In this document: one piece after another, positions 24,853 through 33,153 of the stretch
How positions within the stretch are numbered: position 1 is the stretch's first letter
Layout: every line of letters starts with the position of its first letter
Origin: an uncultured Oscillospiraceae bacterium
Lineage (GTDB): Bacteria; Bacillota; Clostridia; Oscillospirales; Oscillospiraceae
DNA length: 63,508 bases
NCBI GenBank assembly: GCA_934597125.1
Contig: CAKTQM010000004.1
Span: forward strand, 1-63,508
Reading direction: 5' to 3'
Notes under the pieces: model-generated
Told to the model about the DNA's origin: nothing
The model's database searches: none
What the model saw: only the letters and a program-made list of their open reading frames with translations
Program-made: the position numbers and the translations under genes

Positions 24853-25050
24853 TTATTTGCCAGCGGCCACGGACTTGATCTCCTTGACCTGACGGCCATT
24901 GTAGGTACCGCATTCCGGGCACATTCTGTGAGGCAGATGCAGCGCACCACACTTGGGGCATGCCACCAGACCGGGAGTCGCCAGCTTCCAAACGGAGCTG
25001 CGTCTCTTATTGCGTCTTTGCTTCGATACTTTTCCCTTAGGGACTGCCAT
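24853..25050 (-). CDS. rpmF: Ribosomal protein L32
   Basis: A 65-residue L32 with its basic start (AVPKGKVSKQRRNKRRS) and zinc ribbon: CPKCGALHLPHRMCPECG with four cysteines, i.e. the zinc-binding (C+) form. It has AAGGAGGT ahead of the ATG and follows yceD, the usual bacterial order. Confidence 0.97.
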   Translation of the reverse strand: MAVPKGKVSKQRRNKRRSSVWKLATPGLVACPKCGALHLPHRMCPECGTYNGRQVKEIKSVAAGK

Positions 25051-25110
25051 GTTGACACCTCCTTGGTCTTTTAACTGCCTTGAGCAGTAGTATAATAGTT
25101 GAGCTTCCGC

Positions 25111-25608
25111 TTACCGGTTTTCCAACAGCTGGGCCAGCTTGGCAAGGCGGGGATCGACCGCCTTTTTACACCGGCACGGCTCCACATTCAGATCCGCGCC
25201 GCAGCCGGGACATAAGCCCTTGCAGTCCGACGAGCAGAGGTTTTTTGTGTCCATCTCAAGGATAAACGCAGTGCGAGCCACTTCGCCCAAGTCCACCTGA
25301 TCGTTGTCCAGCAGCACGATATCCTCGTCATCGTCGGACTGCCGTTCCTCAGCCAGTACACACTGGTATTCGACGGTTTTGTCCTTGGTGAAGGGCTTTG
25401 CGCAGCGGTCGCAGACACAGTGGAGCGTCGTACTTGCCTCCAGCGTACACAGCAGGACGCCAGCCTTGTTCCGAAGCCTGCCTTCCACAGTGACGGGCTG
25501 GGACACGGGGTAGCCGCCGCCGAACTCCATGTCGCTCAGATCCATGGTAAACTGGACATCCTGAGCGGCGTCCGGCGTATGCAGCAGCTTGTTCACATTC
25601 AAAAGCAT
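25111..25608 (-). CDS. yceD: YceD/DUF177 family protein
   Basis: A 165-residue DUF177 protein. The central CDRCAKPF and the later CPGCGADLN form the conserved cysteine pairs. Members are found just before rpmF in most bacteria and are linked to 23S rRNA accumulation. ATG 25608 follows GAGG; the open frame reaches back into the promoter. First gene of the yceD-rpmF operon. Confidence 0.93.
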   Translation of the reverse strand: MLLNVNKLLHTPDAAQDVQFTMDLSDMEFGGGYPVSQPVTVEGRLRNKAGVLLCTLEASTTLHCVCDRCAKPFTKDKTVEYQCVLAEERQSDDDEDIVLLDNDQVDLGEVARTAFILEMDTKNLCSSDCKGLCPGCGADLNVEPCRCKKAVDPRLAKLAQLLENR

Positions 25609-25635
25609 AGTACACCTCGCAATGACACGGATAGT

Positions 25636-25664
25636 ATTATAACGTGAAAAACAAGGGTTGTCAA
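25636..25664 (-). promoter_or_regulatory. Consensus sigma-A promoter of yceD-rpmF
   Basis: Minus strand TTGACA (25664-25659), 17-base spacer, TATAAT (25641-25636): both boxes match the consensus. Confidence 0.9.
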
Positions 25665-25783
25665 ACCTTTTTTGCAATTTTTCACCATAATTTTCGCGTC
25701 ATTTCCACCGCGCAGATTCCCTTTGACATTTGTCCGGCGGTTGGGTACAATGGAGACGATCATTCTATGCGGGAGGTGCGCCT

Positions 25784-26743
25784 ATGCGGGAGCTGACCAT
25801 TGGAAAAAATGACGCGGGACAGCGGCTGGATCGGTTTGTGGCCAAGTCCCTGCCGCTGCTGCCGCCGGCGCTGCTGCAGAAGTACATCCGTCTGAAGCGC
25901 ATCAAATGCAACGGCGCCCGCGCGGCGCGGGATCAGCGGCTTTGCGAGGGCGACGTGCTGCAATTGTACATCAACGACGAGTTCTTTGACAAGCCCCGTG
26001 AGGACAATCTGTTCCTGACGCTGTTCAAGCCCAGTCTCACTATCGTGTACGAGGATGAGAACCTGCTGCTGCTGGACAAGCGGCCTGGGCTGGTGGTGCA
26101 TGCCGACGAGACGGAGAAGGTCAACACCCTCATCAATCACATTCAGGCATATCTCTATCAGAAGCGGGAGTGGAACCCCAAGTGGGAGAACGCCTTTACT
26201 CCCGCCCTGTGCAACCGTATTGACCGCAACACCGGCGGCATCGTCATCGCCGCCAAAAACGCCGAGACCCTGCGGATCATCAACGAGAAGATCCGGGATC
26301 GTGAGCTGGACAAGCGGTATCTCTGCGTCACGGTGGGTGCGCCTCAGCCGCCGAAGGGGCGGGTGGAGGTCTTTCTGGTGAAGGACGAGAAGAAAAAGGA
26401 GGTTTTCGTCCGGAATAAACCGGTTCCCGGCGGCAAGACCGCCATTACCACCTATGAGACACTGGCGCGGCGCGGTGAGCTGGCTCTGGTGGAGGTGGGG
26501 CTGGAGACCGGCCGTACCCATCAGATCCGCGCCACTTTCGCCCATATGGGCTGCCCCCTGCTGGGGGATGGCAAGTACGGCCGCGGCGACGTGAACCGCC
26601 GCTACGGAGAGACGCGGCAGGCGCTGTACTCCTACAAGCTGACCTTCGACCTGCCCACCGATGCAGGACTGCTGAACTACCTGCGTGGCCGGACGTTTGA
26701 AGTGGAGCGTGTGCCTTTTCGGGAGAAATATTTCGGAGCGTAA
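25784..26743 (+). CDS. RluA family pseudouridine synthase
   Basis: A 319-residue protein with an N-terminal S4 domain (about 10-70, QRLDRFVAKSLPLLPPALLQ) and an RluA catalytic domain. The catalytic aspartate is in NRIDRNTGGIVIAAKN (D147), with N in place of the usual H of HRLD. GRTHQIRATFAHMGCPLLGD is the second conserved motif. It isomerises uridine in rRNA or tRNA; the exact site (RluC/RluD-like) cannot be told. The ATG after GGGAGG gives the normal length. It stands alone. Confidence 0.9.
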   Translation: MRELTIGKNDAGQRLDRFVAKSLPLLPPALLQKYIRLKRIKCNGARAARDQRLCEGDVLQLYINDEFFDKPREDNLFLTLFKPSLTIVYEDENLLLLDKRPGLVVHADETEKVNTLINHIQAYLYQKREWNPKWENAFTPALCNRIDRNTGGIVIAAKNAETLRIINEKIRDRELDKRYLCVTVGAPQPPKGRVEVFLVKDEKKKEVFVRNKPVPGGKTAITTYETLARRGELALVEVGLETGRTHQIRATFAHMGCPLLGDGKYGRGDVNRRYGETRQALYSYKLTFDLPTDAGLLNYLRGRTFEVERVPFREKYFGA

Positions 26744-26806
26744 AGAGGGTGGCGGGGCTGACATGCCCCGCCACCACTTCTTCTTATGACTTCCGCAAAA
26801 AACCAC

Positions 26807-26835
26807 TTGCAAAGTAATACTGTCCGTGTTATTAT
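26807..26835 (+). promoter_or_regulatory. Promoter of the guanine deaminase transcript
   Basis: TTGCAA (26807-26812), 17-base spacer, TATTAT (26830-26835). The start near 26843 lies just before the purine aptamer. Confidence 0.75.
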
Positions 26836-26849
26836 GAAACCATATTAGT

Positions 26850-26918
26850 AGCTCATATAGCCGCGCTGAAACGGGGCGCGGCGTCTCTACGGCGTCACCG
26901 ATGACGCCACTATGGGTG
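26850..26918 (+). promoter_or_regulatory. Purine (guanine-class) riboswitch aptamer, divergent
   Basis: The stretch has the three-way junction of the xpt-type purine aptamer. P1 is GCTCATA/TATGGGT; junction 1/2 begins UA; P2 (CCGCGCU/GGCGCGG) has loop GAAACGG; junction 2/3 is GUCUCUAC (usual GUUUCUAC); P3 (GGCGUC/GACGCC) has loop ACCGAU; junction 3/1 is AC, with C at the base that sets guanine rather than adenine specificity. The loop-loop GG/CC contact is kept. Differences: C for U48, an extra G-C pair that lengthens P2, and a shortened loop 3. Downstream of it lies guanine deaminase. Confidence 0.85.
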
Positions 26919-26956
26919 CTTTGCCGCATGGCGCGGCGGGGCGCTCATTTTATTTT
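26916..26956 (+). terminator. Terminator of the purine riboswitch
   Basis: Bases 26916-26927 and 26933-26944 pair over 12 positions (four G-U pairs) around ATGGC, followed by ATTTTATTTT. The first three bases are also the end of aptamer P1, so aptamer and terminator compete at the base. Confidence 0.65.
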
Positions 26957-26978
26957 GCCTGAAAAGAGGGATCGTTTC

Positions 26979-28244
26979 ATGACACAGGTCTTGAAGGGCC
27001 ATATCGTCCACGCGCCGGCGCTGGGCCGGATGGACATTACGGAAAACGGATTTCTGGTGCTGGAGGACGGCATCATCGCCGGCGTCTATCACACCCTGCC
27101 GGATTGCTACGCCCATGCCCCCTTGCGGGACTTCGGTGACAAGCTGATCATGCAGTCCTTCGCCGACATGCATCTGCACGCCCCCCAGTACCCTATGCTG
27201 GGCATGGGCATGGATCTGCCGCTGCTGGACTGGCTGAATACCTATACCTTCCCCACTGAGTCCCGCTTTGCGGATCTGGACTATGCTCGCCGCATCTACC
27301 GCCGCCTTGCCAGCGACCTGATCACCAACGGCACCACCCGCGTGGCTATGTTCTCTTCGCTGCATACCGAGGCTACATGGGTACTGATGGAGGAGCTGGA
27401 AAACGCCGGCGTCACCGGCTATGTGGGTAAGGTGAACATGGATCGCAACGGTCTGCCCGGCGTGCTGCAGGAAACCACCGAGGAGTCTGTCCGCGAGACA
27501 CTGCGCTGGCTGGAGGGCTGCCGTTTTGAACATGTTAAGCCCATCCTCACCCCCCGCTTTACCCCCAGCTGCACCGATGAGCTGATGGCGGCTCTGGGCC
27601 GTATCGCCGATGAAAAGGGGCTTTATGTCCAGTCCCACCTGTCGGAGAGCCTGGGGGAGATCCAGTGGGTGCGGGAGCTGCACCCTGAGTGTCAGCGTTA
27701 CTGGGAGACCTATGACAAATACGGCCTGTGGAAAGATCATACCCTCATGGCCCACTGTGTCCACTCCGACGAGGTGGAGCGCAAGGCCATCCGCGACGCC
27801 AACGTGGTGGTCGTCCACTGCGGCGATTCCAACGTGAACATCTGCTCCGGCGTGTGTCCGGTGCGGCGGATGCTGGACGAGGGCATCTGGGTCACACTGG
27901 GCAGCGATATCGCCGGCGGCGCACAGCTGCCTATGTACAAGGTCATCGCCACCTCCATCCGCACCTCCAAGGTGCGCCGCATCAGCGACGACTGGCACAC
28001 CGACTTCCTGACGGTAGGGGAGGGCTACTATCTGGGCACCACCGCCGGACACAGGTACTTCGGCGCGGGCGAGGGCTTCGCCGTGGGTGACAAGCTCCAC
28101 GCCATTGTGGTGGACGACGCCGATTTTCCTGAGGCCAGCCATCCCTTGAACGTGGAGGAGCGGTTTGAGCGCATCATCTACATGACGCATCGCCACAACA
28201 TCGTCTCTGTTTGGTCGGACGGCAGGGAAGTGGTGAAGAAATAA
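26979..28244 (+). CDS. guaD: Guanine deaminase
   Basis: A 421-residue amidohydrolase. Metal ligands: DMHLHAPQY (H65, H67), the QSHLSES and AHCVHSDEVE histidines, and the aspartate of GSDIAGG. GMGMDLPLLDWLNTYTFP is the guanine-deaminase-specific stretch. It turns guanine into xanthine and ammonia. ATG 26979 follows AAGAGG; the longer frame begins within the riboswitch. A purine aptamer in the leader suggests direct control by its substrate or product. Confidence 0.93.
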   Translation: MTQVLKGHIVHAPALGRMDITENGFLVLEDGIIAGVYHTLPDCYAHAPLRDFGDKLIMQSFADMHLHAPQYPMLGMGMDLPLLDWLNTYTFPTESRFADLDYARRIYRRLASDLITNGTTRVAMFSSLHTEATWVLMEELENAGVTGYVGKVNMDRNGLPGVLQETTEESVRETLRWLEGCRFEHVKPILTPRFTPSCTDELMAALGRIADEKGLYVQSHLSESLGEIQWVRELHPECQRYWETYDKYGLWKDHTLMAHCVHSDEVERKAIRDANVVVVHCGDSNVNICSGVCPVRRMLDEGIWVTLGSDIAGGAQLPMYKVIATSIRTSKVRRISDDWHTDFLTVGEGYYLGTTAGHRYFGAGEGFAVGDKLHAIVVDDADFPEASHPLNVEERFERIIYMTHRHNIVSVWSDGREVVKK

Positions 28245-28246
28245 GA

Positions 28247-28275
28247 AGCGGGGGCAAACGCCCCTGCTTTTTTGC
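28247..28275 (+). terminator. Intrinsic terminator after guaD
   Basis: AGCGGGGGC, loop AAAC, GCCCCTGCT followed by a T run. Confidence 0.85.
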
Positions 28276-28366
28276 AAAAGGACAAAAAACGACAAAATTT
28301 TTGCCGGGAGAATTGGGAATGTTATGCATTTATGACACAAAACAGGTATAAAATGCGGGACAAGTA

Positions 28367-28395
28367 TTGACATTTCTACGATTTGTCGATATACT
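28367..28395 (+). promoter_or_regulatory. Strong sigma-A promoter of the second surface protein
   Basis: TTGACA (28367-28372), 17-base spacer, TATACT (28390-28395). Confidence 0.88.
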
Positions 28396-28401
28396 AAAAG
28401 C

Positions 28402-28548
28402 ATATATGGGATAGTGCCCTCACACCCTGAACCCCATGGGGTTCGCGTTTTTCACATGTGAAAAACGGATGACCTTCCACAGTGTTCAGCGGGAGAGGGG
28501 GAAGGGACACCCCGTATACAGGAAAAAATGAAAAGAAAGAGGTATTCG
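28402..28548 (+). promoter_or_regulatory. Structured 5' leader with tandem palindromic hairpins
   Basis: GAACCCCATGGGGTTC (28429-28444) is followed by GTTTTTCACATGTGAAAAAC (28447-28466). The same order, an AACCC...GGGTT palindrome then a T/A-rich hairpin, stands at the start of the leader at 4231-4270. A further stem CCTTCC/GGAAGG follows. No terminator is seen here. Confidence 0.55.
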
Positions 28549-28550
28549 AC

Positions 28551-30803
28551 ATGAGAAAACTATTGGCGATTCTGTTGGCGCTGACGCTATGCCTGTCGCT
28601 GACCAGCTTTGCGTGGGCGACGGAAGGCGGCGCGGCAGCAAATACGATCGACCTTGCGGAGTTCGTCCAGCAGGTTGAAGCTGCGGGATACGACTACGAT
28701 GGCAACGGCATCACTGTCCAGTGGTCGCCGGTCAGCGGCTGTTTTGACGACATGCATAAACTTGTTGATTGTGCCCAGACCCCTGCCACAGCCAACACAC
28801 CGAATCGTGTGAACAGTGGGCTTGCACAATTCCACCTGTTTGCAGCCGCGACGAATGTGACCATTAAAAATGTTATTTTTAAGTACACGGCTGGTGATTT
28901 CAAAACCTGTCAGAACAGTAATTGGAAAGGCAGCTATACGGCTGCTGACGCAAAGACGGCGCAAATATTCCTTCTTAACAGCGGGAATATTACCGTTGAG
29001 GAGTGTACTTTTGATAATGCAGTTTTTACGGGGTGGAAGAATACCGGTAAGACTGAAGTTAAAAGTTGTACGTTTAAAAATACTTACGACACTTACGCCA
29101 TCAAGGATCTTGGCGGCTCCAGCGTTGAGGTTACTGGTTGTCGGTTTGAGAATTGCAGCGGCGGTGTGATGCTGAACGGTAACGGAGACCGTACAGCATC
29201 TGCTGAAGTTATCATTGCCAGAAATACTTTTAATAACGTTGATGTTGCCGGTACGGCTTCTGCTGAGAAAGTCGGCACCCGCGCTCTGATCCAGATTGCT
29301 GATTCTGGTAACTATGCGAATACGACCTTTGATTTCAGCGGTAACAACGCCACCAACTGCGGCCCCGCTATGCGGCAGCTGAATGACAGCGCCAAGGCAA
29401 AGGTGGAGACCAATCAGAACCCCCTTCGTTATCTGAATGGAACCACCGGTATGTATACTAATGATTCCAAGAAGAGCGCTGTCCGAGCTGGCGCGGATTA
29501 TTATGATTCCCTGCAGGAAGCGATCAATAAGATCAATCCCAAGGTTGACAGCACTTCCCTTGCCCTGCTGGACAACATCACACTGACGGAGCCTGTTGAT
29601 GTGAAATACAACATCACACTGGATCTGAACGGCAAGACCATCACCAACGCCACTGGCTACACGGCGGATTACCTGCTGGGCGTTATGCGCGGTAAGACGT
29701 TGGTCGTTGAGGACAGTGCTGACGGTGGTGCGATTACGACTACGGAGGTTCCCTGTGCCATCAAGATGACGCTTTATGGCGAGGCGGCTGACGGCGATGC
29801 TGCCACTCTCGTTGTCAATGGCGGTACCATCTGTGGTAAGGATTATGGTATTTCCGGAAATGGAACCCGTCAGAACACGGATATTACCATCAACGGCGGT
29901 GTGATCAAGGGTGCAAACTCTAATGCATCTTTGGCAATCTACCATCCCCAGCGCGGCAATCTGCTCATCACCGGCGGTGAGTTGATCGGCAACACCGGCC
30001 TTGCCATGAAGTCCGGTTATCTGACTATCACCGGCGGTACCATCAAGGGAATCGGTGCAGACGCGGATTATGTGCATAATAGTAATGGCTTCAATATGAC
30101 GGGCGATGCGCTGGCGGTAGAAGCCTGCGATTATCCCGGAGGTCTGCCTGTTGTTGTGAAGATCAGCGGCGGCAGCTTTATCAGCGATCATGGCGACGCG
30201 GTTGCATATTATCAGCAGGCGGATAACTATAAGCTGGAAAATGAAAAGTTCATCACAGGTGGAACCTTCTCCAGTGATGTGCGTGAGTTGGTTGCTGACG
30301 GCGTTGCCGTGGCAAGAGTGGATTACTTCAATAAGCCCAGCGACTTTATCGTTGGCAGCGATGCGATTGCCGAGGCGATCAATTCCGATGATGGCACGAT
30401 CGAAAGGGTCATCATTGTGACAGGCGGTACGATCAATGGTGTCAAGGTCGGCAAGACTATCCAAATCAGCAAGAAGCTGGGTGACGCGATCAAGAGTGGC
30501 GGCAGCACTCTGATCATCAATGGCGAGAAGGTCGTGCTTAAGGGTGAACTCATCAGCGATTTCTATGAGTACACAGTCCCCACCCCCACCAATCCCGACC
30601 CCGTGAAGCCTGAGCCGGAACCCAAGCCGGAGCGGCCGGTACGCCGGTATCCGACCAACAATACCACGACCACCACGGATACCAAGACGGACAGCGTGAC
30701 CTCTGCCCGTACCTTCGACGCCGGTGTGGCCCTGTATGTGGGCATGAGCGTCCTGTCCCTCACCGGCAGCGCGGCGCTGTTGAGCAAGAAGAAGGAATTC
30801 TGA
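28551..30803 (+). CDS. Surface beta-helix protein with C-terminal membrane tail
   Basis: A 750-residue protein. Signal peptide at 1-23 (LLAILLALTLCLSLTSFAWA); ATG 28551 follows AAAGAGG. Residues about 90-690 alternate short strands with NGGTI/SGGSF turns, the pattern of a right-handed beta-helix of the pectate-lyase or adhesin kind. A proline-rich wall-type spacer follows (about 685-705: PTPTNPDPVKPEPEPKPERP), then Thr-rich NNTTTTTDTKTD, then a membrane helix and KKKEF. The tail TFDAGVALYVGMSVLSLTGS is shared with the protein at 62154. No LPxTG or NPxTG box. Likely a cell-surface adhesin or glycan binder; ligand unknown. Confidence 0.75.
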   Translation: MRKLLAILLALTLCLSLTSFAWATEGGAAANTIDLAEFVQQVEAAGYDYDGNGITVQWSPVSGCFDDMHKLVDCAQTPATANTPNRVNSGLAQFHLFAAATNVTIKNVIFKYTAGDFKTCQNSNWKGSYTAADAKTAQIFLLNSGNITVEECTFDNAVFTGWKNTGKTEVKSCTFKNTYDTYAIKDLGGSSVEVTGCRFENCSGGVMLNGNGDRTASAEVIIARNTFNNVDVAGTASAEKVGTRALIQIADSGNYANTTFDFSGNNATNCGPAMRQLNDSAKAKVETNQNPLRYLNGTTGMYTNDSKKSAVRAGADYYDSLQEAINKINPKVDSTSLALLDNITLTEPVDVKYNITLDLNGKTITNATGYTADYLLGVMRGKTLVVEDSADGGAITTTEVPCAIKMTLYGEAADGDAATLVVNGGTICGKDYGISGNGTRQNTDITINGGVIKGANSNASLAIYHPQRGNLLITGGELIGNTGLAMKSGYLTITGGTIKGIGADADYVHNSNGFNMTGDALAVEACDYPGGLPVVVKISGGSFISDHGDAVAYYQQADNYKLENEKFITGGTFSSDVRELVADGVAVARVDYFNKPSDFIVGSDAIAEAINSDDGTIERVIIVTGGTINGVKVGKTIQISKKLGDAIKSGGSTLIINGEKVVLKGELISDFYEYTVPTPTNPDPVKPEPEPKPERPVRRYPTNNTTTTTDTKTDSVTSARTFDAGVALYVGMSVLSLTGSAALLSKKKEF

Positions 30804-30820
30804 GCATAAATAAACTCAAA

Positions 30821-30849
30821 AGAGACGCCCTACGGGGCGTCTCTTTTTC
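30821..30849. terminator. Intrinsic terminator
   Basis: AGAGACGCCC and GGGGCGTCTCT with TTTTT; nearly the same hairpin ends the related gene at 63302. Confidence 0.88.
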
Positions 30850-30892
30850 CGCTATATCTGCCCCGCGGCTTGCTGCCGGTCGCGGGGCGTTT

Positions 30893-31894
30893 TTACGCTT
30901 GAACGGCCTGCCGCACCTGACGGAGCTTTTCCGCCAGCTCGGCAAAGGCAGTGCAGGTCAGGGACTGGGCGGCGTCGCTGAGGGCGGCGGCGGGGCGGTC
31001 GTGGACTTCTACCAGCAGACCATCGGCGCCGGCGGCAGTGGCGGCCAGAGCCAGGGCGGGCACCAGCGCCGCCTCGCCCGCCGCGTGGCTGGGATCCACC
31101 AGCACCGGCAGGCGGGTCATCCGTTTCAGCAGCGGGATGGCGCTGATATCCAGCGCGGCGCGGCTGGTGTGGGAGAAGGAGCGGATGCCCCGTTCGCACA
31201 GCACCACGTTGGGATTGCCGCCGGACAGCAGGTATTCCGCCGCTTGCAGCAATTCCTCCACCGTGGCACCCGGGGCGCGTTTGAGCAGTACCGGCTTGGG
31301 CTGGTCGCCCAGTGCCCGCAGCAGCTCGAAATTCTGCATGTTCCGCGCACCTACCTGCAGCATGTCGATGTGCTCGAATTGGGGCAGCTGGGCGGCGTCG
31401 GTGATCTCGGATACGGTGGGCAGGGCGAATTCGCGGCCTGTCTGGGCCAGCAGCTCCAGCGCCGGCGCACCATAGCCGGAAAAGGCGTAGGGGGAGGTGC
31501 GGGGCTTGTAGGCGCCGCCGCGGAGCATGACGCCGCCGGCGGCCTTCACCGCCCGCGCCACCGCCTGCATCTGCAGAGCGGACTCTACGGCGCAGGGGCC
31601 GGCAATCAGACAGAAATCCCGCCCGATCCGCACGTCACCCACGGTGACGACGGTGTTTTCCGGATGGTTTTCGCGGGCGGCCAGACGCCAGGGGGGTGTC
31701 AGCCGTTCCACCCGCGCCACGTAGGGCAGCGCCAGCAGGCGCTGCTGATCCAGCGTCCAGGTGGGGCCCACCAGCGTCAGCATCGCGTGGCTGTCGGCAT
31801 CGGCGCGGGCCGCGCCGATGCCCTGGCGGCTTAGCTGAATGACCAGAGAGCGGATGGCCGCCTCCGGCGTATCTTTTTTCATAAAAACGAGCAT
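30893..31894 (-). CDS. aroF: 3-deoxy-7-phosphoheptulonate synthase (DAHP synthase, AroF/KDO8PS-like type)
   Basis: A 333-residue class I-beta DAHP synthase: N-terminal ferredoxin-like domain (about 1-70) and a TIM barrel with FCLIAGPCAVESALQM, GGAYKPRTSPYAFSGYG, LLKRAPGATVEELL and LVDPSHAAGE. It condenses phosphoenolpyruvate and erythrose 4-phosphate, the first step of aromatic amino acid synthesis. The N-terminal domain in relatives carries feedback control. ATG 31894 follows GGAGG and removes a spurious 18-codon extension. No other shikimate gene is adjacent. Confidence 0.92.
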   Translation of the reverse strand: MLVFMKKDTPEAAIRSLVIQLSRQGIGAARADADSHAMLTLVGPTWTLDQQRLLALPYVARVERLTPPWRLAARENHPENTVVTVGDVRIGRDFCLIAGPCAVESALQMQAVARAVKAAGGVMLRGGAYKPRTSPYAFSGYGAPALELLAQTGREFALPTVSEITDAAQLPQFEHIDMLQVGARNMQNFELLRALGDQPKPVLLKRAPGATVEELLQAAEYLLSGGNPNVVLCERGIRSFSHTSRAALDISAIPLLKRMTRLPVLVDPSHAAGEAALVPALALAATAAGADGLLVEVHDRPAAALSDAAQSLTCTAFAELAEKLRQVRQAVQA

Positions 31895-31958
31895 AGGGAA
31901 GCCTCCGTTTTTTTGCTCTATTCTATCACAAACGGGACGTTTTGGCAAGATAACAGCA

Positions 31959-31980
31959 GCCCCCGCCCGAGGGCGGGGGC
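31959..31980. terminator. GC-rich hairpin after the DMT gene
   Basis: GCCCCCGCCC and GGGCGGGGGC pair perfectly around two bases; no long T run. Confidence 0.55.
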
Positions 31981-31985
31981 GTATG

Positions 31986-32951
31986 TCAGGCTTTTTGCTT
32001 TTCGGGGAACTGGATCTGGGCCAGAATGACGGCGGCGAACATGATGACGCAGCCGATGTACTCGCGGATGGTCATTTGCTGGTGCAGGATGATAGCGCCG
32101 GAGATGACGGCGAAGACGCTCTCCAAACTCAGCAGGATGGTGACCACGGTGGGGTTGGAATCCTTCTGAGCCAGGATCTGCAGGGTATAGCCCACACCGG
32201 AGGAGAACACGCCTACATACAGGATGGGCAGGGCGCAGGCCAGAATGGCGCTCCAATCAGGCACGGCAAAAATGGAGGTGACAGAGGTTACATCTCCGGT
32301 GCCGTTCATGCCCAGCAGTACGCACACCACTTTGGCGATGGTGGCCCACACCGCCGCCACCAGGAACTGCACGCAGGAGAGCTTCATGCCGTCCACCGTG
32401 GCGGTGAAGTGGTCAATGACCAGAATGTGGATGGCAAAGCACACGGCACACACCAGCACCAGCAGGTCGCCCGGAGCCAGGGTGAAATCACCCTTGATGC
32501 ACAGCAGGTACAAGGCGATCACCGACAGCACCACGGCGATCCAGGTGGCCAGATTGACCTTCCGCTTGAAGAACAGGCCGAACAGGGGCACCAGCACCAC
32601 GTACAGGGCGGTGATGAAGCCGGCTTTACCAGCGTCGGTGCCGGCGGCGATGCCCGCCTGCTGGAAGTTGGAGGCGATAGCCAGCGCCGTGCCGCAGCAG
32701 ATACCGCCGATCCACATTTGGCGGTTGGCGGCCTTGCGCTGGATGTTGGTCAGGCTGGGCTTATCCTTGTTGACGGCGTTGAAAATGGCGATGATTACCA
32801 GCAGCACCAGCACCGCGATATAGGAGCGGACAGCGTTGAAGGTAAAGGTGTCAATCACGTCGGCGCACAGATCCTGCGCCACAAAGGCGGTGCCCCAGAT
32901 CAGGGCGGCCAGAATGGGGAAAACCACCTGGCGGACTTGGTTGTGTTTCAT
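31986..32951 (-). CDS. DMT superfamily (EamA) transporter
   Basis: A 321-residue protein with ten hydrophobic segments and two EamA repeats (FPILAALIWGTAFVAQDL at the start; SLESVFAVISGAIILHQQ in the second). Such proteins export metabolites or amino acids; the substrate is unknown. ATG 32951 follows AAAGGAAG; the longer frame runs through the repeat element upstream. It is separated from aroF by a GC-rich hairpin. Confidence 0.88.
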   Translation of the reverse strand: MKHNQVRQVVFPILAALIWGTAFVAQDLCADVIDTFTFNAVRSYIAVLVLLVIIAIFNAVNKDKPSLTNIQRKAANRQMWIGGICCGTALAIASNFQQAGIAAGTDAGKAGFITALYVVLVPLFGLFFKRKVNLATWIAVVLSVIALYLLCIKGDFTLAPGDLLVLVCAVCFAIHILVIDHFTATVDGMKLSCVQFLVAAVWATIAKVVCVLLGMNGTGDVTSVTSIFAVPDWSAILACALPILYVGVFSSGVGYTLQILAQKDSNPTVVTILLSLESVFAVISGAIILHQQMTIREYIGCVIMFAAVILAQIQFPEKQKA

Positions 32952-33008
32952 AGGGAAGCTTCCTTTCTGTATGTGGAATATATGGAATATTGTCGGGTGC
33001 GGCGTACC

Positions 33009-33130
33009 GAACCAAAGCCTCCCTTGTGCAAAGGGAGGTGGCGCGGAGCGCCGGAGGGATTGTCGATGATCGAACAATCCCCCAGTCACCTTCGGTGACA
33101 GCCCCCTTTACACAAGGGGGCCTTTGGTTC
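33009..33130. repeat. MITE-like palindromic element (family A, complete copy)
   Basis: A 122-base element whose ends are 20-base inverted repeats matching at 18 positions (left GAACCAAAGCCTCCCTTGTG). Inside are two further stems, GGAGGTGGCGCGGAGCGCC and CAGTCACCTTCGGTGACAG. Shorter or divergent copies stand at 4003-4080, 61769-61894 and 61893-61952. No coding capacity. Confidence 0.8.
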
Positions 33131-33153
33131 GGCCGCCGTCACAGTACATTCAT

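Noticed and set aside
28482..28550. Longer N-terminus of the 28551 surface protein
   Set aside because: The added residues are hydrophilic and would block the signal peptide; the ribosome site AAAGAGG fits the ATG at 28551.
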